Below are positions 57,900 to 64,000 of a stretch of 64,000 nt of DNA, one piece after another (the stretch's first letter is position 1; every line of letters starts with the position of its first letter). The notes below the pieces were generated by a model. That model was not told the DNA's origin, ran no database searches, and saw only the letters and a list, made by a program, of their open reading frames with translations. The translations under genes and the position numbers were made by a program. The stretch comes from Neoechinorhynchus agilis (Eukaryota > Acanthocephala): assembly GCA_051530055.1 (NCBI GenBank), contig CM121341.1:1240001-1304000 (forward strand), read 5' to 3'.

Positions 57900-59098
57900 C
57901 TCACGCTTTTCCCTCTTTCGAGAGGTTGCGGGTCCTAATATTACATCTATTTGGTGAAAAATGTTGAGTCCAATTTAACTTCGATCTTGATTTACACAAT
58001 CCACCCAACGCTTCTTGAGTCTTCCTCTGCGCCGCCTTTCCAATATCCTCTATGCTTATATGCCTTCTCTCGCTATTCATAACCTTATTGAACAACCGCA
58101 ATCTTCTTTGAGCTATCAATTCGGTGCATCGGTTCCCTAGCATCCTTCTAATATCCTCGTTTCTTTTCCTATCCCTGAATGTGAAGCCAGCTGCCCATCT
58201 CAACATCCTCATTTCATTCGATTCTAATCGACTGAGGTCGTCTTTCTTGGTCGTCCACGTCTCTGCGGCGTACAACATTGTTGGTCTCACTACAGTCTCG
58301 AATACTCCAATCCTTTTGGCTTTAGCCCGATCCTTTTATCACATACAGAATACGGTTGACATTTTTATCCAGTTGTGCCATCGGCTTTGTATTCGGGGAG
58401 TTATTTTAGGTTTGAGAGAGTTGGCCATACTGACCTTGCTACCAAGATATTGAACTGACGCTTTTAATGTTAATTGTTTGGCATCTCATTCTAGATCCTC
58501 CGAACCTGTATTCGCTCTGCTTACTTTGATTCCGTTGCTTTCCAATCTCTCACGCCACCCTTCCAGTCTTTGCATAGCTAAAATCTCGAGATGTCCAGTA
58601 GGCCCAGATGGGATAATGGCAGAGGTACTGAGGTTTGAATCTATTGCTAGAAAAATCATACCGATAATGAATGGCATAATGAATGGTGGCTCAGTACCTC
58701 AAATCTGGCAAACGGCGCATTTAAGAATGATCCCCAAGAAATGCTGCTCGGCAAAGGTGGAGGACTACAGAGGTATATCCTTGATGTCGAACACGGCAAA
58801 ATTCTTCAGCAGCATTTAGCGACGCCGAATTCAGCCAATCCTCGAACCGTTTCTCAAGAATTGAGCAGAACGGCTTCAGGAAAGGTCGAGGCACCACATA
58901 GCACATATTGGCTTCGAGGAGGATCCTCGAGGAGGCACGAATTCATCAAACGGATGTGACGCTGGTATTTGTTGATTTCCGTCGAGCTCTCGATTCGGCA
59001 AATCGAACGATGATTGGCGGTATCTTAAAGGAGTACGACCCGAATAGAGAGAAGCTTAAGAAAGTGTGTGTGTGTGATATCGATCAAAAGACTACCGG
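57900..59098 (-). mobile_element. APE-type LINE with 5' inversion
   Basis: From about 58590 down to 57900 the minus strand encodes QRLEGWRERLESNGIKVSRA, then VRPTMLYAAETWTTKKDDLS and EMRMLRWAAGFTFRDRKRNE, the RT thumb and C-terminal region of RTE-like LINEs. From about 58585 up to 59090 the plus strand encodes the preceding RT part: GPDGIMAEVLRF, VEDYRGISLMSNTAK (with frame changes), RRILEEARIHQTDVTLVFVD and FRRALDSANRTMIGGILKEY. The two halves meet head to head, and the catalytic FADD region between them is missing. This is the classic structure left by twin priming during target-primed reverse transcription. Multiple breaks make it inactive. Confidence 0.75.
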
Positions 59099-59109
59099 TT
59101 GAGCCACGC

Positions 59110-59665
59110 ATAAGAATGTTAAAATCGGAAATGTCCGTTGCGAATTTTTAAAAAGGTTCTTTGTAGAAGAAAATACTACAAACCCATGTAAATCTTTAAA
59201 ATAAAACGTGAAATATCCATTGTGTAATTTAAAGTCTCTTCGTAGACTAAAATGCTATAAAGCCAAGTTAATCTTTAAAATGAAAAGTGAAATGTCCGTT
59301 GCCTAATTTAAAAAAGGTTCTTTGTAGACGAAAATACTATAAATTCAAGTAAATCTTTAAATGAAAAGTGAAATCTCTGCTGTGTAAGCCTAAAAAAGAT
59401 TGTTTGTTGACGAAAATACTATAAAACAATGTAAAACTTCAAAATAAAACGTGAAATTTCCATCGTGCTAGTTCAAAAATATATTTTGTTCAAGGAAAGG
59501 CCATATACCTAAATAAGTCTTTAAAATGAAACGTGAAATGTCCGTCGCGTAATATCAAAAATATATTTTGTTGACGAAAAGACTATAATCCAAAGTCAAT
59601 CTTTAAAATAACACGTTAAATGTCCGTTGTGTTAGTTTAAAAATATGTTTTCTTTACGGTCGGGG
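59110..59665. repeat. 82-bp tandem array, second locus (inverted)
   Basis: About 6-7 degenerate units with GTGAAATGTCCGTTG, TTTGTAGACGAAAATACTAT and AAATCTTTAAAATAAAAC, the reverse complement of the unit in 23310-24440. It starts right at the LINE edge after a short GT run. Confidence 0.85.
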
Positions 59666-60570
59666 CACTTTTTAATCCATGATGTCCCTATTCCTGGTAG
59701 CCGTTCCACCTGGGCAACAGGTAATCATCGCTACTAAAGATATCGTTGACCGAGAAACGGATTACCATGCCCTAAAAATCATCGTGTTTGTCAATTTCCT
59801 TCGTATTTCGGCTTGATTACAGAAAAAATAGGACCTTAACACCATCGGCAATGAACGTCGATTCGTAACTGCTATTATAAATCTCTAAGCCCGAGACGCA
59901 ACAATCCTGTGAAACGAAGTTCAGAAAATGTTGGGATATCATCCGTAAGTGTCCTTGTCCAAGGTGAAACATTCGGGTTGGATTTATTCAAGATGATACG
60001 GGACTATCTTAATACCGGAGCCTCTAGGAACATTGTTCCTATCGATTCTCTTGGTTGATTTGTTGCATCGTTGGCAGTTGCCAAAGCAAGCTTTTTGAGA
60101 GTTTCTGGAGCTATTGGAATCTTTAGGGTATTGGGTGACCGTTTGCCACCCTCCGTCGCAAAAACTGATTGCAAGGGAGATATTTTTGTACTTTTTAACA
60201 ACGTATTAAGAATACGCCTTCGATCTGCACTTGGGAATTGTATTTTAAAAGTACAATTTAATGGGACTTATCTAAATTCTCAGGGTAATATTTCTGATAC
60301 AAAGTAAAGAATCCGCAAGGTTTACATTGCTCAATAAAATCCTTCTGCAATGAAATGTTATAGTCCGACTTCATTCATTGAAGATGTCCCGCTATGCCCA
60401 TTATTTTGCAACGTAAAATATCGCCGCTGCTATTTGTCAGCAATAATGTTTTTACAGGTAAATTGGCGATTTTATACAAGCAATCTAAAAAGCGAAAGAT
60501 TTTCTTAGACGCGAGGGTCAAGGAGATTGCTCTTTATCTGCAGCAAACGACATAAATGCTAAATACAATG
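59666..60570. other. no gene identified
   Basis: Some minus-strand stretches (60201-60004, with ATEGGKRSPNTLKIPIAPE) look mildly coding, but no family or exon boundaries could be assigned. They could be further exons or 3' flank of the transporter next to them. Confidence 0.35.
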
Positions 60571-60574
60571 CGCC

Positions 60575-61829
60575 ATTGACTTACCATACTCCTGGCAGAA
60601 TTCCAAGCGTGTTAGAAATACCCCAGATTATGCCAGCAAATCTTGGTGCCATGTCGTTGGCACTGCAATACATCCCACCTCCTGTATTAAATTCTGTCGT
60701 TGCCAAGACCAACGTAAACAGCAGGGTACCGGCCCAAGTTGTTTTACCAGTCAAAAATCCTGTAAGGAATATGAAAATTCCAGGTAGAAAGTTTCAAAGT
60801 GCTGTAAAGACTTCTTGGGCCATTGTACGATCATTAGTTCCGGCGTTAATAAGTTTATCACACGTCACTCCGCAGATCAAAGTCATTAGCTAGTAGAAGA
60901 TATAAGGTACCGAACACAGAAATCCGCTTTTCTTAACGTTGCAATTCAGAACGTCCTTGCTGTACGTACTTATGTTTGTTAAAATAGTAAAAAATCCAAC
61001 AATTTGAAAAAATGGGATGTAAACATTCCCCAACAAGGGATCGATGTAAATATGGCCCTGTACGGAACCTTTGGAGCGTCGCCACTTGCTGAGGAGATTG
61101 GCTTGTTTTGGCAAATATACTCGAGTTCTCGTTTTGGGATAAAGTGATGATCTTCTTGGCCAGAAGCACCCATGTAATCGTCCAGATTATCCCAAAGATG
61201 CCAGACACATAGAAAAATAGTGACTACCTGTCCAAGAACGATTGCTCAAAAAGGATGGCGGATAGCGGAAGAGCGACAAGTGTGCCCAATTTTCCCCGGA
61301 ATTGCTTATAGCAATTAATTGACTTCTTTCCTGAGCAGGAGCCCATTCACTAAGTAAATGTAAGAGCGCAGGTCAGTTGATGCTTGCCAGCAATCCCAGA
61401 AAAAAAACGAAACAAAAACATTACAACTGGACTTATGGTGGCTGCGAATGGCGCCGCCAGAGTACACAAAGAGCTTCCGGTTACTGATATTATCAACACT
61501 TGTTGAGGTCCGAGTTTGTAGGCTAAGACGCCTCCAATTACCTGAGTTAAAAGATATTCGCAAAACCACGCTGACTAGATGTATCCTTGGACTTTCCTAT
61601 TCCATTCAATTACATTCTTATTGGAATAGTTCAGCTCTTGATATCGATCTTTGGCTTCATTGAAAGCGACGTTGGCCAAGTTTGCTTTATGCGTCATACT
61701 AACTATCGCCTGAGTAAGATTTACTCGTTGGAGATAGTTAACAACCAAGCATAAACATGCCAGGATGGCGATCATCAACCTGGTTGAGCAAAAGAGTCGA
61801 GGAGCAGGAGCGTTTCTATTTTGATTCAT
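60575..61829 (-). pseudogene. broken SLC17-type (sialin/phosphate/vesicular) transporter
   Basis: From ATG 61829 the frame reads ILACLCLVVNYLQRVNLTQA, the typical first membrane helix of SLC17 anion transporters. An in-frame TAG replaces the Trp expected in GYIWSAWF, then VIGGVLAYKLGPQQVLII and SSLCTLAAPFAA follow. After further frame changes come GKLGTLVALPLSAILFEQ, VSGIFGIIWTITWVLLAKK, LGNVYIPFFQIVGFFTIL and VKKSGFLCSVPYIFY. A second in-frame TAG then precedes LMTLICGVTCDKLINAGT and RFAGIIWGISNTLGILPG. The chain ends at a good GTAAGT donor at about 60581. At least two stops and three frame changes make it a pseudogene unless the assembly is faulty. The family exports or imports organic anions with H+ or Na+. 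Confidence 0.75.
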
Positions 61830-63124
61830 CTATAAATGCGAATCTACAGGAAAAATTCGTAAAGATTTTTAAGTTCGATTTTGATATACCGATGTCATCG
61901 TCGCTCTTTTCTCTGTAGAATGAAGTGATTGCTGTGAATCGACGAAAAGTAATTTGTGGGTTGAGTTCACAGTGGCACAAAAATTTCTCAGAGAGAAAGT
62001 TTTCACAATGAGAGTTCGTCAGCGAAAATCGATACTCATTAGATGTATTAAAAAAATGAGCCTTGCCTTTACTCGCAAAGGAAAATCTCTTGGGCTCTAT
62101 TCAATTGATGATCTCGTCAATACAAACATTACCTTCAAAGTTGCGACGAATTAAGAAAATAATATTTTTTTGAAAATAATTATAATGTTGCTGTTTATGG
62201 ATATGGGCTAAATCAGTAAGCTTGAAGGAAACCGGTCAATCCGCTAATCAAGTTTTTTAACTTTTGTTGGATGCCGGCTAAACCGCTTCAAAGCAAAACG
62301 ATAGAATGGAACTTAAAATCGCAGAAATTCGGATGGAATAACGAACTTGATAACATAAAAGATATTTTTATTAAAATAAGAAATATCACCTAAATGCCGT
62401 ATTGATTTGGTTTTCAGATATAAAGTTTTTTGAGAACAGGATCGCTGATGATGCAATCGAAGTTCAGATCGCTCGGTTAAAGGATTTCGGGTAAGATGAA
62501 CGGAGCTTAAAATGTTCGGTAAAAAATATGAAACGTTAAAGACAATAAAACGCAAATAAAATACTACGCTTGAACTAATTGACTGGTATGAATATGGAGA
62601 CAATTTATTATTCATCGAGAGAAATTCCTCCGGGATGATAGAGCAATTCAATACAAAACAACCAATATGTTTTTAGAAAGGATTTATTCGGGGTTTTTCA
62701 AAATGGGAGCGGTACTATGCAAATATTTACAGTTGAATAAACCCGTGGCAGAAGGATAGCGCCTTGAACTACAGAGGTTTTCAGTATTTCGTAATTTTGT
62801 TGGAATATTGAAGTCTTGTTAGAAACGTGTGGATTTGATTTTTATTATTATCGCAAGAGTAAAAAAAGTAAGAAAAATTTACAGCGCATTTTATAAATAT
62901 AGAATTCAATTAGCTTTGACGGTTTCAAAAGAAACGCACTCTTTTTGTTACAATTTCACCAAATTTTTATTAAAAAGATTTCACTGTAAGCTCGGCGGTG
63001 CTTTACTTGTCCAGTTCGTCCAAGGAACACCTCAGATTAAAACCACCGCATTTTAAAGAGAAGCTTGCATGAAAGTATTTCTTTATAACTTTTATTAGGA
63101 ATTTGGATAATTGGTTGCACAGAT
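61830..63124. other. no gene identified
   Basis: AT-rich. A plus-strand frame at 62040-62154 (MSLAFTRKGKSLGLYSIDDL) looks weakly coding but is short and unplaced. Nothing else convincing. Confidence 0.35.
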
Positions 63125-63808
63125 TTAATCATCTTCCTCGTCTTCAGACACGTATAATCCCATTGAGGAAAGCATGGTACTGACTGGGTTCACGGTGTAA
63201 CTCTCATTTGCAACACTAAGTGATTCCAACAAATTCTTGAGTGCCTCGCATTCATCCGGATCCTCGAGCTCGGAATCGTTTTCAGAATCCGATGACTGTG
63301 ACGAACTGGTACATAACAACATTTTGTCTATACTCTTTAAAATCTCATTTCCGTCAATAGAAGGACAATCGTTCTTCATACTCCAAGGTTCCTCGGCACC
63401 TTCCATCAATCCACTTCTGCCCTTGACAAAGTCACCGATCGCCTTTGGTATAAGATCAGGTTGAAATCTTACGTTAATGGAAGATGTCACGTATTCTTCA
63501 TGAAGCTCCGGTACAACGCCAAGTTGGTTTACGCAATCCATCTTAGGTGCTTTAAGCCAACCGCAGTACAGCTTGGCGCTAAGTGTTCCCTCTGACGAAG
63601 TACTTTGATAAGTATTCCAAGGAACGGCCGATGCGCTCCGGGCTGCATTGACTTTGGAATATAGCATTTTGTGAATGCATACCATTATTTTTTTCAATTC
63701 CGGTTGCTTGCCCGCTTCAAAAGTGACCGTGCAAGTGTTTGGATTGTCTAAAAAGTGGTGGCATATTGACGACAGAGAAATTTTATTCTGTTGAATCTCG
63801 TTTGCCAT
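63125..63808 (-). CDS. ecdysoneless (ECD/SGT1)-like protein, C-terminal part
   Basis: A 227-residue frame from ATG to stop. The C-terminal half follows the layout of ecdysoneless proteins: an IPKAIGDFVKGRSGLMEGAE segment, then IDGNEILKSIDKML (compare FDADSFLNYFDKIL in human ECD), an acidic serine stretch (SSSQSSDSENDSELEDPDE), then LLESLSVANES and the terminal VSTMLSSMGLYVSED (compare ASNLLQSMGVQL). ECD is a nuclear/cytoplasmic regulator of splicing and the cell cycle that contacts PRP8 and R2TP in flies and mammals. The usual protein is over 600 residues, so most of the N-terminal SGT1 domain is missing; it may lie in exons beyond the window or be lost. The first 90 residues I cannot assign. 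Confidence 0.5.
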   Translation of the reverse strand: MANEIQQNKISLSSICHHFLDNPNTCTVTFEAGKQPELKKIMVCIHKMLYSKVNAARSASAVPWNTYQSTSSEGTLSAKLYCGWLKAPKMDCVNQLGVVPELHEEYVTSSINVRFQPDLIPKAIGDFVKGRSGLMEGAEEPWSMKNDCPSIDGNEILKSIDKMLLCTSSSQSSDSENDSELEDPDECEALKNLLESLSVANESYTVNPVSTMLSSMGLYVSEDEEDD

Positions 63809-64000
63809 TTTTACAGGGCATGTGATTTCAAACGATTTCGAACAGCATCTCGGATCTGTGTATTTGAATATTTTTGCTTTTATATTAAAAGGGAATCGAT
63901 TATTAAAAGGTATTGAGCAAGCAGTTGATCTTTTTCAGATTAAAATTTGATAATGTTATTTATACAACTAACTAGAATTGCTCTTGGAATGAAATTTTGA

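Overview
The window is nuclear DNA of a small-genome invertebrate animal. Coding parts are AT-rich (about 35-38% GC by eye). The introns I can place are very short (42, 52 and 91 bases), and there are animal-type LINEs, a tRNA-Glu cluster, a Mediator subunit, a beta-tubulin, a broken SLC17-type transporter and an ecdysoneless-like protein. A compact ecdysozoan such as a nematode, tardigrade or mite would fit, but I cannot name the phylum from this sequence alone.

Left part (1-10.5 kb): two copies of a CR1/Jockey-like LINE endonuclease region (931-2480 and 8579-9545) flank a short gene strip. The strip holds an unidentified terminal exon (3142-3346, minus), two small single-pass membrane proteins with a C-terminal PPxY motif (4917-5265 plus; 6460-6757 minus), MED21 (5448-5840 minus), and coding-like exons near 7.5-7.9 kb.

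Middle left (10.5-16.5 kb): three tRNA-Glu(TTC) sequences lie in the same orientation. Directly 3' of two of them sits an R2-type (restriction-like-endonuclease) LINE. In the better copy its first ATG is the base after the tRNA discriminator. The copy behind the third tRNA is a relic holding two foldback elements. A single-exon, divergent beta-tubulin follows (15171-16541).

16.5-26 kb: coding-like islands, a small serine-rich membrane protein, two tiny cysteine-rich genes, several palindromic MITEs, an array of about 82-bp repeats, fragments of one dispersed repeat family (here called R1), and an RTE-like reverse transcriptase fragment.

26-56.6 kb: three copies of one duplicon. A (about 25.95-31.2 kb, minus) and B (about 31.96-35.7 kb, plus) are head to head; C (52.94-56.64 kb, plus) is nearly identical to A in long stretches. 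Each carries members of an unrecognised family with GATA-like C-x2-C/C-x2-C fingers. Copies B and C are separated by a 16-kb satellite whose 206-bp unit is itself a trimer of about 69-bp monomers. The left half of that array looks heavily degraded and the right half is clean. Copy A contains exactly 150 consecutive G, which looks like a sequencing artefact.

Right part (56.8-64 kb): a kinase-domain fragment, an APE-type LINE with a twin-priming (5' inversion) structure, a second 82-bp repeat array in the opposite orientation, a broken SLC17-family transporter and an ecdysoneless-like gene. Most genes are isolated host genes in a repeat-rich landscape. I see no operon-like functional cluster. 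The strongest candidate for something undescribed is the tRNA-Glu/LINE arrangement.
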